Position numbers and translations under genes: made by a program | Assembly: GCA_022835495.1 (NCBI GenBank) | Contig: BQOK01000001.1 | Coordinates: 2,790,001 to 2,854,000, forward strand | Length of the DNA: 64,000 bases | Source: Oscillospiraceae bacterium | GTDB lineage: Bacteria > Bacillota > Clostridia > Oscillospirales > Ruminococcaceae | Direction of reading: 5' to 3' | Part shown: positions 1-8,911 of the stretch, piece after piece | Numbering within the stretch: position 1 is the first letter of the stretch | Layout: the number at the start of each line of letters is the position of its first letter | Notes under the pieces: generated by a model | What the model was told of the DNA's origin: nothing | Database searches by the model: none | Seen by the model: the letters and a program-made list of their open reading frames with translations, nothing else

Positions 1-144
1 CGGGCCGGCCTTTTGGGGGCGGCCCGGGGTCGTGCGTGCCCTTGGCAGGGGAACTTCCGCAGTCGGGCCGGCCTTTGGGGCGGCTCGCCGCTTTGCGTGC
101 GCACCGGATCGCCCGGCTCTTTTCAGGGCAGGCGGATATTTGCG

Positions 145-184
145 CGGCCGCAGGGGAAGCTTTTCCCCTGCGGCCGATTTTTTT
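145..184 (+). terminator. Leader terminator upstream of the ABC-F gene
   Basis: A perfect 14-bp stem (145-158 with 163-176, loop GCTT) is followed by ATTTTTTT, the signature of a Rho-independent terminator. It lies about 70 nt before the ABC-F start on the same strand. It could end transcription of a gene left of the window. ABC-F resistance genes in Firmicutes are, however, often controlled by antibiotic-responsive attenuation at a terminator in exactly this position. The rest of 1-252 holds two similar small GC hairpins (from 1 and from 64) and no convincing gene. Confidence 0.8.
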
Positions 185-252
185 CAGAGCGGAGGCTCCC
201 GTGCATCCCTGCGGGGCGGGCGGCGCCGCTTTTGTGAAAGGAGCGATGCGCA

Positions 253-1743
253 ATGTCCTTGATCCAGGTCACCGACCTTACCTTTGCCTATCCCGGCAGC
301 TTTGACAATGTATTCGAGCACGCCACCTTCCAGCTCGACACCGATTGGAAGCTCGGCTTTGTAGGCCGCAACGGCAGGGGCAAAACCACCTTTCTGCGGC
401 TTTTGATGGGCCGCCTGCCCTGTGGGGGGGCCATCCGCGCCAGCGTCCCCTTCGACTATTTTCCCTTTGGGGTGCCGGACCCGTCCGCCTCCCCAGCGGA
501 GCTGCTCGGGGCCTTTTGCCCCGAAGCGCAGCCCTGGCAGCTGGCCCGGGAGCTTGGGCTGCTGGGCATGGACCCCGGCCGGCTTTACCAGCCCTTCTGC
601 ACCCTGAGCCAGGGCCAGCAGACCAAGGTGCTGCTGGGTCTGCTGTTTTTGCGCCAGGGGCACTTTTTGCTCATCGACGAGCCCACAAACCACCTGGACC
701 TGGAAGCCCGGCAGGCGGTGAGCCGCTATCTGGCAGGCAAGCGCGGGTTCATTCTGGTCAGCCACGACCGGGCCTTTCTGGACGGCTGTGTGGACCACGT
801 GCTTGCCATCAACAAAAAGAGCATCCAGGTGCAGCGGGGCAACTACACCACCTGGCAGCAGAACTGGCAGCTGCGCCAGCAGTTTGAGCAGCGGCAGAAC
901 GACCGGCTTCAAAAGCAGATCGGCCAGCTCACCGCCGCCGCGCGCCGCACCTCGGCCTGGTCCGACAAGGTGGAGGCCGGCAAGACCGGCATCGACCCCG
1001 TCAAGCGGGGCGCGCCCCGGCCGGATCGGGGCCACATCGGCCATCAGGCCGCCAAAATGATGCAGCGCGCCAAGGCCATTGAAGGGCGGCGGCAGGCGGC
1101 AGTGGAAGAAAAGCGGGGCCTTTTGCAGGAAGTGGAAGATACCGGCCGCCTCAAGCTCACCCCGCTGGCCCACCCCAAGCAGGTGCTGGTTCGCGCCGCG
1201 CACCTGAATGCCTTTTACGGGCAGCTGCAGGCCCTGCACGACCTGGGCTTTGTGCTGGAGCAGGGCCAGCGCCTTGCGGTGCAGGGCCCCAACGGCTGCG
1301 GAAAATCCACCCTGTTCGGGCTGATCCTGGGCCAAAGCACCGCCCGCGCCGAAGGCCTGCTCGAGGTGGCCGCCGGCCTGACCATCAGCTGGCTGCCCCA
1401 GGCGACCGGGCAGCTGGCGGGCCCGCTGGGCCGGTTTGAAGCGCAGCAGGGGCTGGATCCCACCCTTTTCCGGGCCGTGCTGCGCAAGCTGGGCTTTGAG
1501 CGGGCGCAGTTTGAAAAGGACATGGCGAGCTACAGCGAGGGGCAAAAGAAAAAGGCGGCCCTCGCCGCCAGCCTGTGCCGCCCCGCCCACCTGTATGTAT
1601 GGGACGAGCCGCTGAACTATATCGACCTGCCCGCCCGCGGGCAGGTCGAGGAGCTGCTCCTGGCGTTCCGGCCCACCCTTTTGTTTGTGGAGCACGACGC
1701 GGTGTTCACCGAAAAGGTTGCCACGCATGTGCTGCGGCTGTAA
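253..1743 (+). CDS. ABC-F type ribosomal protection ATPase, Lsa/Vga-like
   Basis: This 496-residue cytoplasmic protein has two ABC ATPase domains in tandem and no membrane segments, which defines the ABC-F class. The first domain has Walker A GRNGRGKTT (about residue 38), signature LSQGQQTK and Walker B LLIDEPTNHLD. The second has GPNGCGKST, YSEGQKKKAA and WDEPLNYID, the last two typical of the Lsa/Vga branch. The linker between domains is rich in basic residues and Gln, as expected for the segment that enters the ribosomal E site. Family members displace lincosamides, pleuromutilins and streptogramin A from the ribosome; the exact spectrum cannot be read from sequence. The start is supported by AAAGGAG nine bases upstream. 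The leader terminator at 145-184 suggests regulated read-through. Confidence 0.9.
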   Translation: MSLIQVTDLTFAYPGSFDNVFEHATFQLDTDWKLGFVGRNGRGKTTFLRLLMGRLPCGGAIRASVPFDYFPFGVPDPSASPAELLGAFCPEAQPWQLARELGLLGMDPGRLYQPFCTLSQGQQTKVLLGLLFLRQGHFLLIDEPTNHLDLEARQAVSRYLAGKRGFILVSHDRAFLDGCVDHVLAINKKSIQVQRGNYTTWQQNWQLRQQFEQRQNDRLQKQIGQLTAAARRTSAWSDKVEAGKTGIDPVKRGAPRPDRGHIGHQAAKMMQRAKAIEGRRQAAVEEKRGLLQEVEDTGRLKLTPLAHPKQVLVRAAHLNAFYGQLQALHDLGFVLEQGQRLAVQGPNGCGKSTLFGLILGQSTARAEGLLEVAAGLTISWLPQATGQLAGPLGRFEAQQGLDPTLFRAVLRKLGFERAQFEKDMASYSEGQKKKAALAASLCRPAHLYVWDEPLNYIDLPARGQVEELLLAFRPTLLFVEHDAVFTEKVATHVLRL

Positions 1744-1822
1744 AAGCCGGCCGCGGCAGGCGCGCCATTGCAGAGGGGCATGGACCCGGCTCCGCAGGCT
1801 TTGGCGCCCCGCCCCACCGCAC

Positions 1823-1868
1823 AAAACGCCCCCTGTGCAGGAATATCTACCTGCACAGGGGGCGTTTT
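1823..1868. terminator. Bidirectional terminator between convergent genes
   Basis: A 19-bp perfect stem with an 8-nt loop starts with AAAA and ends with TTTT, so it can stop transcription from both sides. It sits between the plus-strand ABC-F gene and the end of the minus-strand GH20/DUF4127 operon. Confidence 0.92.
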
Positions 1869-1925
1869 CCCCCGGTTCAATCCGCCGGGGCTGTTCACGC
1901 TGGGCTGCGGTTTTTCCAGCCGCTG

Positions 1926-3431
1926 TCACCGCGCGCTTTTCAGTGAGAGGTCAATCTCAAAAAAGCGGTGCCAGGGAAATCCCACCCGTTCAATGCACAC
2001 GGGCCCCGGCAGCGCCCAGCGCGCCAAATACTGTTCCAACTCCCGCTGCGCAAACGCCGCAAGCTGGTTCTCCCCCTCGCCCCTGTCCAAGGTGCAGCCC
2101 ACGCTTTTCGCCAGCTCCGCCGCGCGCTGGCGGATATCGGCCTGATAGGCCCAATCCTCCAGGATGCGGTGGGCGGTAAAAAGCGAGCGTTCCGCGGCTC
2201 GTTCCCGGAGCATGGCGTGGGCAATGCAGGTACCCGCGGCGTTTGCGGCCGTGTTCCACGCCGCATAAGAGGCCAGCCTCGGCAGAAGGCCCTCCCGGGC
2301 CAGCATCCGCATCAATTCGTCGTCGCCGCCGTTCGCCGCGGCCAGGTCCGCCAGCGCAACGGGCTTTTCCCCAAGGTACGCCCGCAGCGAGGCCACAAAA
2401 TCCGGCAGGCAGCGGCAGCCGGCATAGCTGGCGTCCCATCGCTCACCCTTTGTGCCGGCCTCCGCCATCCGCTCCCCGCCCGCGGTGGGGGCGTTCACCA
2501 TCAGGATCAGATCCGCCGCCTCCGGGCTGGCGGCGGTCCTGCCCCCGGCCGCGGCGATCTGCCATTTCAGGTTCTCGCCCAGCGGCCGGTCCTCGTATTT
2601 GGGCGTCACCAGCGGCCCGTACACGCTGCTGTACTGCAAATACACCGCCGGCGTGCGGCCGCGGTTGTGGTTGACCGCGCGCGCCGCAAGCACACAGCCC
2701 ACCTCGTCGGCCCCGGAATACAGGTAGACGCGGCCGCTCTCCCCCGCCTGCAGGATCTCGGCGCGCAGCGCCCGCTGTTCCGCGGCCGCCCACCCATACT
2801 CTGCACAGTCGTCCAGGGGAATGACCAAAAAGTCCAGAATATTTTCATGCAGCAGCTCCACGGCGCACTCGTTTACCGCGTGGTTCACGGCGCGGCGCCC
2901 GCAAAAATCCGCCGTCACCGCGGCTGGCAGCGCCCGCTCCAGCGCCTGCAGCTCCTCCGCCTCCACGCCGAAGGCCAAGCCCCGCTCCCTTTTATCCCGC
3001 AAAACGCCCAGGCGGCACAGCCGTGCGCCATACATTTCGTAATAATCCGGCTCTTCCTCGGCCGAATTGTAGGCGGGCGCCCGCAGGATAAGGCTGAACG
3101 CAAAGACCTTGACCTGCGGGTGCTCCGCGCGCAGCTGCCGCAGCAGGCCCAGCCGGGCCCGGCACTGCTCCGCGCCGAGCTGGTGGAGCCGCGACGGAAC
3201 GATGCCCCCGTACACCAGCATGTCGAGCGAGAGCACCGCATAGTCGCAGCCGCCAAAATTTTCTTTCAGCCACTGGGCCACGGCCTCCACGCTTGCCGGC
3301 TGCTTTTGATCGCCCAACAGCTCACGCGGCGGCATGATCAGTTCATACCCCCCGCACTCCTCGGCTATCATTGCCGGGAAGCGCGCGTTGCAGGGCCGCT
3401 CGTCCAGCGGCAGCAACAAAATGCGTACCAT
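1926..3431 (-). CDS. DUF4127 family protein (copy A)
   Basis: A 501-residue protein recognised by the DUF4127 hallmarks PLDERPCN near the N terminus, LSLDMLVYGGIVPSR around residue 80 and a late AAWNTAANA motif. The family has no established biochemical role as far as I know. No signal peptide or membrane segment is seen, so it should be cytoplasmic. The start at MVRILLLP is preferred over an upstream one because AGGGGG lies about nine bases before it and the family motif begins just after. It is the last gene of the ROK-controlled operon, 38 bp after the GH20 gene and just before the terminator at 1823-1868. A paralogue lies on the other side of GH20, so a role in handling the same glycan is plausible inference. 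Confidence 0.85.
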   Translation of the reverse strand: MVRILLLPLDERPCNARFPAMIAEECGGYELIMPPRELLGDQKQPASVEAVAQWLKENFGGCDYAVLSLDMLVYGGIVPSRLHQLGAEQCRARLGLLRQLRAEHPQVKVFAFSLILRAPAYNSAEEEPDYYEMYGARLCRLGVLRDKRERGLAFGVEAEELQALERALPAAVTADFCGRRAVNHAVNECAVELLHENILDFLVIPLDDCAEYGWAAAEQRALRAEILQAGESGRVYLYSGADEVGCVLAARAVNHNRGRTPAVYLQYSSVYGPLVTPKYEDRPLGENLKWQIAAAGGRTAASPEAADLILMVNAPTAGGERMAEAGTKGERWDASYAGCRCLPDFVASLRAYLGEKPVALADLAAANGGDDELMRMLAREGLLPRLASYAAWNTAANAAGTCIAHAMLRERAAERSLFTAHRILEDWAYQADIRQRAAELAKSVGCTLDRGEGENQLAAFAQRELEQYLARWALPGPVCIERVGFPWHRFFEIDLSLKSAR

Positions 3432-3469
3432 TCTGTTTTCCCCCTTTTGCCCCACAGGCAGGGCGCTGT

Positions 3470-5353
3470 TCACAGCAGATTCTGTGTTGCGATCAGGTGG
3501 TATTTGTTGCAGACGGGGCAGCCGTCATCCTCACCGCTCTGCTGCCGGAAGGGCAGGATCTCCTGCTCCAGCTCGTCCAGCCGGTCAAGCTCCCCATTCA
3601 GAAACATGGTCAGGCGGGTCTGGGCCGTGCGGATGCGCCCGCACAGGCCGCCCAAGCGGATGTCGTGCACCTCCAGGCCGGCGCCTTTTGTGCCGTAGCA
3701 CCACATGTGCACAAACGCCCTGTGCAGCGCTGCGGCCTTCTGCGCAAGGCTGTCCAGCGCGCCGCACAGCGCCCGCAGCTCCTCCCGGTCCTTATTGCGG
3801 TAGGCCGCGCGCACCGCCGCGCCGTAATTGCTCTTTTCCGCCAGCACCCGGGCCAGCAGTGTATACAGGGCAAACATGCGGTCAAACGCCGGCGGGTAGG
3901 GCCCCCCGCCGGCCAGCTGCTCCAGCCGCTGCGCACAGCGTTCATAGTGCGCCGCAATGCCCGCCTCGCCGGCGCAGGCGTCAAACGCCCCCAGCAGCAG
4001 ATCCTGATACAGCAGATACTTCGAGGGGTTCCGGATCTTTGTGTTCGGCCGCTCGCAGCCCGGCAGCAGATCCAGCTCTTCCAGCGCCCGGTAGCCTTCC
4101 AGCGGCAGGCCTGTAAAGGCCCTGCACCGGCGGCTGATCGCCCCGTCGTCCGTGTTTGCCCCGTAGGCGTACTGGCCAAACAGCACAAGGCCGGGCCAAA
4201 CGGTCTGCAGCGCCGCCTCGCCGCCGTCATCCGCCCACAGGGTGGCCAATATCTCGTCCACCCTGTAATTGCGGCAGGCCTGCAGGGCGGCATGGGTGGT
4301 GGTGAAGGTCTTGCCGTAATTGGGCGCCCAGCCGTTCCATTTCCAGATGCCCCCGGCAAAAATAAGGTGCTGGCGGAACCCCTTCCGTTTTTCCAGCATA
4401 CACTCATATTCCGCCTGGGTGTTGTGATAATAATCCCAGTAGGCCAGCTGGACCTCCTGCGGCACACGGGCAATATCGTTTTCATCCAGCGTCACGTCCG
4501 GGTTGTAGTAGTCCAGATTTGGGTCCTTGGAGCGGTAGAACATATCATCCCAGATAATGGGCACCAGGCCCAGCTCCCGTGCGATCTGCGTCACCCGGCC
4601 CAGATGCTCGGTCATCAGCTCGAACTGCGGGCGGAACCCCTGCCGGCGCAGGTAAGCGCCGGTGCCAAGATCCATCGCCTCGTCCATGCCGATGTGAACC
4701 CGCCGGGTGCGGAACACCCCTTTCAGGCTGGAGAGCATTTCCCGGATGAAGGCGTATGTTTCATCACATCCCACCATCAGGGTGGCCGCAGTGTCCCGCA
4801 TGGGCAGGGCATAATCCCACTTGAGCGTGGTCCCCAGATGGGAGAGGGTCTGGATGCATGGGATAAGTTCAATGTCCAGGCTGTCGGCAAAGTCGTCCAG
4901 CTCTTTCAGTTCCTGCAGCGAATACGCCCCCCGCAGATAACCGAAATAGGGGTACCGCTCCAACCGGTAGGTATCCTCCATATACAGATAACAGGCGTTG
5001 AAGCCGCAGAGCGCGATCCACACCAAAAACTCTTTGAGCTGTGCCAGGGTATACGCCGCATCGCGGGAAACGTCCAGCATAACTCCGCTTTTTTCATAGG
5101 CCGCGCGCTCGCAGGCGTTTTCCTCCCTCGCAAGGATACAGCCCAGCGCACGGAAAAAATCGCACCGGCGGCGGTAGTCCACCTGGATTTTTGCGCCGCT
5201 GCGGTGCACCTTGAGCGACGGCGCGCCCTCCCCGCCCGCGCGGCGCGCGCTGATCTCGCCGTCAAAGTCCCGCGCGGCGTAGGGGTAATACGCAAGGATA
5301 TTTTCAACGCCTTCCCGCAGGGCGCGGGTTTCGCCTGAAAGCCGGATCGCCAC
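3470..5353 (-). CDS. GH20 beta-N-acetylhexosaminidase, GcnA-like
   Basis: A 627-residue glycoside hydrolase family 20 protein. The sequence HIGMDEA holds the Asp-Glu pair (D224/E225 from the chosen start) used for substrate-assisted hydrolysis of terminal beta-linked GlcNAc or GalNAc. MLDVSR, MEDTY and IQTLSHLG are further GH20 landmarks. A start on the upstream ATG at 5368 is unlikely, because the ribosome binding site GGGAGGG lies after that ATG and six bases before the GTG at 5353. No signal peptide is visible, so it should act on imported oligosaccharides in the cytoplasm. It sits between two DUF4127 genes in the same operon as a sugar-type ABC importer. Confidence 0.88.
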   Translation of the reverse strand: MAIRLSGETRALREGVENILAYYPYAARDFDGEISARRAGGEGAPSLKVHRSGAKIQVDYRRRCDFFRALGCILAREENACERAAYEKSGVMLDVSRDAAYTLAQLKEFLVWIALCGFNACYLYMEDTYRLERYPYFGYLRGAYSLQELKELDDFADSLDIELIPCIQTLSHLGTTLKWDYALPMRDTAATLMVGCDETYAFIREMLSSLKGVFRTRRVHIGMDEAMDLGTGAYLRRQGFRPQFELMTEHLGRVTQIARELGLVPIIWDDMFYRSKDPNLDYYNPDVTLDENDIARVPQEVQLAYWDYYHNTQAEYECMLEKRKGFRQHLIFAGGIWKWNGWAPNYGKTFTTTHAALQACRNYRVDEILATLWADDGGEAALQTVWPGLVLFGQYAYGANTDDGAISRRCRAFTGLPLEGYRALEELDLLPGCERPNTKIRNPSKYLLYQDLLLGAFDACAGEAGIAAHYERCAQRLEQLAGGGPYPPAFDRMFALYTLLARVLAEKSNYGAAVRAAYRNKDREELRALCGALDSLAQKAAALHRAFVHMWCYGTKGAGLEVHDIRLGGLCGRIRTAQTRLTMFLNGELDRLDELEQEILPFRQQSGEDDGCPVCNKYHLIATQNLL

Positions 5354-5439
5354 AAAAAGCCCTCCCATCCGTTTTGCATCAAAACAGATCGTCCCGCACA
5401 GCGTTCCATCGCATGGCCGCTGTGCGGGGCAACCGCTTT

Positions 5440-6930
5440 TCAAAAATTTTCCGTATACACAGGCCCGCCGCCCGCCCTGGTAAACACCGCAGCCTCAAAC
5501 AGCCTGGGCCAGCGCAGCCTTGCCTCAAAGGCGGGCACCTCGCCGCCGAAAATCGCTTCCAGAAGCGGCCGAACGGCCTCAAACTCCTGCTGAAGCCACC
5601 GCTGCGTTTGGGGGATGTCCCGGATGTTGTAAACGTCCTGCCCCTCCGCCTTCACGCGGGCCGCCACCGCCTGGCGCACGATTGCCTGGTACACCGCGTC
5701 ATCCAGAACGCGCTCCGCCGTAAAGGCCCGGTTCAGCGCCCCGTTGCCCTGATCGCCGGCCAGGATCTGCGCCAGCAGGGTGCCCAGCGCGTTGCTGGCC
5801 GTGTTCCACGCGGCATAGCCCCACAGCTGTGCAATGGGCAGTTCCTTTGCCAGGCATTCCAGCAAAAAAGGGTTGCCGCCGTTGGCAAAATCCAGGTCCA
5901 GCAGATAGCAGCTGCGCCCCTGCGCCGCAGCCTGCCCGATGGTGCGGCAGATCGCCCGCAGCTCTGCTTCGCTGTAATCGTGCGGCGCCTTGCTGCGCGG
6001 CAGCGAGGCCTCCCGCTGCTCCTGTTTCGGCGTCAGCACAAACAGCACCCGCCGGGCGCCCTGTTCCTGCCGCATGCACAGCGCCCGCATATGCTCCGCC
6101 AGGTTCTCCCGGAACGGGCGGTCCTCATATTTGGCCACAAAATCCGGCTGGCGCCCCAGCCAGACCACTTCCACCGCACAGCCCCCGGGGTGCAGCGCCC
6201 TTTGCAGCAGTTCCGCCCCGGCCTCGTCCGTGCCGTTGAACAAAAACACCCGGTCCGAAAGGCCCCCGGCCTGGATGTCGCGCAGCAGGGTTTCCTGCTC
6301 AAACCGCTGCAGCCCTTCCGGGGCGCAGTCCTCCTGCAGGATCAGCAGCTCGTCCACAACACCCTCTGCGGCCAGCCGGATGCATTCCCGGTTCACCCTG
6401 TGGTTCGTGCCGCGCGCCGTCAAAAACGTGCGCAGCACCTCGGCGGGGATCTCCTGCTCCAGCGCGCGGCATTGCTGTGCGGCCTCGCTGCAGCGCCCGG
6501 TTTTGGCCCGGTAGCAGAGCTTGGAATACAAATTCACCTTTTCCCACCACACCAAACTCTCCGGGTCAAGGGTGCTGATGGAGGTGCGCATCAGCACGTT
6601 GGATAAATAAATACGGGCGGACGGCGCTTTCCGGCGGATGCGCGCCAAAACCTGCAGCGCTTCGCACTGGCGCGCGGCGCTCACCCGCGCCTGGCGGGAG
6701 GGGATGAGCCCGCCCTGCAAAAGCTGTTCGGCGCTGACGACCAGCGCGTCGCACCCCGGCGCTGTTTCTTCCAGCCAGCGGGCCAGCGCGGCTGTGTCGG
6801 ACGCCTGCTTATAGGGGGCCACCAGCCCCTGCGGGGGCAGCAGCACCTGCGCCCCGCTCTGCCGGGCAAGCTGCACGGGCAGATCGTAGGTGCAGGGGCG
6901 CGTATCGAGCGGCAAAAAACCAACTGTCAT
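5440..6930 (-). CDS. DUF4127 family protein (copy B)
   Basis: A 496-residue paralogue of the DUF4127 protein at 1926-3431, with MTVGFLPLDTRPCTYDLP at the N terminus, QGGLIPSR around residue 80 and AAWNTASNALG near residue 400. The start at 6930 is chosen to match the family; an in-frame upstream start at 6987 would overlap the preceding gene and has no visible ribosome binding site. It lies 37 bp after the TIM-barrel gene and 86 bp before GH20. Function unknown. Two diverged copies in one operon suggest two related substrates or a heteromeric assembly, which is inference. Confidence 0.83.
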   Translation of the reverse strand: MTVGFLPLDTRPCTYDLPVQLARQSGAQVLLPPQGLVAPYKQASDTAALARWLEETAPGCDALVVSAEQLLQGGLIPSRQARVSAARQCEALQVLARIRRKAPSARIYLSNVLMRTSISTLDPESLVWWEKVNLYSKLCYRAKTGRCSEAAQQCRALEQEIPAEVLRTFLTARGTNHRVNRECIRLAAEGVVDELLILQEDCAPEGLQRFEQETLLRDIQAGGLSDRVFLFNGTDEAGAELLQRALHPGGCAVEVVWLGRQPDFVAKYEDRPFRENLAEHMRALCMRQEQGARRVLFVLTPKQEQREASLPRSKAPHDYSEAELRAICRTIGQAAAQGRSCYLLDLDFANGGNPFLLECLAKELPIAQLWGYAAWNTASNALGTLLAQILAGDQGNGALNRAFTAERVLDDAVYQAIVRQAVAARVKAEGQDVYNIRDIPQTQRWLQQEFEAVRPLLEAIFGGEVPAFEARLRWPRLFEAAVFTRAGGGPVYTENF

Positions 6931-6967
6931 ATCCTTCACCGTCTGAACATCCGCCTGTGCATGGCGG

Positions 6968-7651
6968 TCACAGCTTGTCGAGCTCATTGCGGAAGGCGCT
7001 CACGCTGCGGCGCAGGCTCTCCTCCTTTGCGCCCGTGACCACAGCCCCCACCATGATGCCGGCCACGCCGCACCCGGCCAGCTGCCCCACCTCTGTGGGG
7101 CGGATGGCCCGCTGGGTGGGAATGACCACGGGCAGCTCGCTCTCTTTGCAAAGCGCCGAATACTGCAGCAGCTCCGCGGCCGTAAGCCGCTGGCCGTAGG
7201 TCTCGGGCCGCATGATGGAGGCCTCCAGCACATCCGCGCCGATGCGCGGCAGCCCGCGCACGTCCTCCAGCGTGTAATCACACGCCAGCGCCACCATTTT
7301 GATCAGGCCGGGCGTTGCCAGAACCGACAGCGGCATGGCCGACGCATACAGGGAGATAAAGCTGTACCCCAGGCCGAAGGCCTTTTGGTAATCGCGCTCC
7401 ACATCCTCCACGCTGTTGCCCGCCACAATGCCGCACGGTCCCTTGGAAACGGCGGCGATCTGTTCAAGCGTGTTTTTTTCCTCTTCAAACGTGCCGAAGT
7501 GCAGGCCGCTCGCGCGGTGCTGCACATTCATGTGCACCTTGATCACATCGGCGCCGCACTCCACGGCCGCCCGGGCCAACTCCACGCGGTTGCCGGGCAG
7601 GCTGACGATCAGCGCGGGCCTGCGCTGGTTCAAAACCGACAGATAATCCAT
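6968..7651 (-). CDS. Putative TIM-barrel phosphosugar-type enzyme
   Basis: A 227-residue protein with alternating beta/alpha pattern. It begins with PALIVSLPGN and a GADVIKVH strand and ends with GCGVAGIMVGAVVTG, a Gly-rich segment like the phosphate-binding end of (beta/alpha)8 barrels such as NanE or thiamine phosphate synthase. I cannot place it in a named family. A clear AAAGGAGC site precedes the ATG. It follows the second permease by 45 bp in a glycan operon with GH20, so an amino-sugar epimerase or aldolase-like role would fit, but that is inference from context. Confidence 0.6.
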   Translation of the reverse strand: MDYLSVLNQRRPALIVSLPGNRVELARAAVECGADVIKVHMNVQHRASGLHFGTFEEEKNTLEQIAAVSKGPCGIVAGNSVEDVERDYQKAFGLGYSFISLYASAMPLSVLATPGLIKMVALACDYTLEDVRGLPRIGADVLEASIMRPETYGQRLTAAELLQYSALCKESELPVVIPTQRAIRPTEVGQLAGCGVAGIMVGAVVTGAKEESLRRSVSAFRNELDKL

Positions 7652-7696
7652 ATCACTTGCTCCTTTTCGGTAAAAATTCTGCGCTGCGGGCCGTAC

Positions 7697-8896
7697 TCAG
7701 CCCTTTACAGCGCCCATCGCAACCCCGTTTTTCAGATACTTGAACGTAAAGGGGTACACCAGCATAACCGGCACGATGGAAAACAAAACGTAGCTCATTT
7801 TCACATTGTCCCAATAGCGCACAAGCGTGGGGTTGGTCATAGCCACCTCCATGGGGTTGCGGTTCAAAAAATTGCGGATGTACATGGGCAGGGGGTAAAT
7901 GCTCTGGTTGGAAGTGATGTACAAAATGGCGTTGTTGATGTTGTTCCAGTACGAGATCATGGTAAAGAACGCCACGGTTGCCACCATGGGCGCGGCCACC
8001 GGCAGAACAATGCGGAACAGGATGGTGTAGTTGCTGGCGCCGTCCAGCCGGGCCGATTCCTCCAATTCTTCAGGCACATCCTCAAAAAAGCCCTTCAGCA
8101 GGATCAGGTAGAACACCTGCACCACCGACGGAAAGATCAGCGACCAGATGGTGTTGTTCAGGTGCAGGGCGTTCATCAGCAGCATGTTGGGCGCCATGCC
8201 CCCGGTGAAGAGCATCACGATCACAAAAAACATCATCATGGAGCGGCGCAGGGGCATCCGCGCTTTGGAGAGCGGGTATGCGGCCATTGCCATGCTGATC
8301 ACCGAAAGCGCCGTTCCCACCGCCGTGACCACAATGGAAACCCCCATCGACCGGAAAAAGCCACTGTCCGTGAGAACATATTTCATCGAGTACAGGTCGA
8401 TCTGCTTGGGGAACAGGTTCACGATCTGATCCGGCGCCGAAAGGCTGACCGCCACCACATTAAAAAAGGGGAAGATGAACACGATGACCAGCAAAATGGC
8501 GGCAATGTTCACGATCTTCTGAAACACCTTTTCGTTGTTGAAAGGCAAAAGCGCGCCCGGCAGCTTGAGCAGCACCACCCAGCCCAGCCCGGCCATGCCC
8601 GCGGCAAGGCTTAGGGGCAGGCAGACCAGGGTGGCGGCGCAGAACACAAGATCCGATTTGTGCAGCTTTAAAAAATAACGGCGCGCCTCCTTTTCCATCC
8701 GCGCAAGGCACACCGCCGCTTCCGCCGCCAGCACGCCCCACAAAATATACCCGGCGGCGTGCAGCGCCCGCACCCCCGGCAGGGGCAGCTTTGCAAAAAT
8801 GGCCGGCACAAGAAAGCACGCAGCGCTGCACAGCACCGCCGCCAGCCGGGCGGAGTCCAGCAGGCGCGGCAGGCCGTTTTGTCTTTTCTTTTGCAT
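7697..8896 (-). CDS. Sugar ABC transporter permease (LplC/YtcP type) with N-terminal extension
   Basis: A 399-residue inner-membrane permease. From about residue 120 it matches the carbohydrate permease family (MalG/LplC branch), with the EAA-type loop EESARLDGASNYTILFRIVLP that docks the ATPase and the typical C terminus ending in KNGVAMGAVKG. Unusually, about 110 extra residues precede this, with roughly four hydrophobic stretches. The extended start is supported by AAGGAGG eight bases before the ATG. It pairs with the permease immediately upstream (15 bp gap). No ATPase gene is present nearby, so a shared MsmX-like ATPase is expected. Confidence 0.88.
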   Translation of the reverse strand: MQKKRQNGLPRLLDSARLAAVLCSAACFLVPAIFAKLPLPGVRALHAAGYILWGVLAAEAAVCLARMEKEARRYFLKLHKSDLVFCAATLVCLPLSLAAGMAGLGWVVLLKLPGALLPFNNEKVFQKIVNIAAILLVIVFIFPFFNVVAVSLSAPDQIVNLFPKQIDLYSMKYVLTDSGFFRSMGVSIVVTAVGTALSVISMAMAAYPLSKARMPLRRSMMMFFVIVMLFTGGMAPNMLLMNALHLNNTIWSLIFPSVVQVFYLILLKGFFEDVPEELEESARLDGASNYTILFRIVLPVAAPMVATVAFFTMISYWNNINNAILYITSNQSIYPLPMYIRNFLNRNPMEVAMTNPTLVRYWDNVKMSYVLFSIVPVMLVYPFTFKYLKNGVAMGAVKG

Positions 8897-8911
8897 GTTG
8901 CATGCCTCCTT

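Noticed and set aside
184-1929. A 581-codon minus-strand frame opposite the ABC-F gene
   Set aside because: It reads as a composition-driven shadow; the plus strand has all ABC motifs.
3371-5338. A 655-codon plus-strand frame opposite the GH20 gene
   Set aside because: Same antisense effect; no ribosome binding site and no recognisable motif, while the minus strand has the GH20 catalytic motif.
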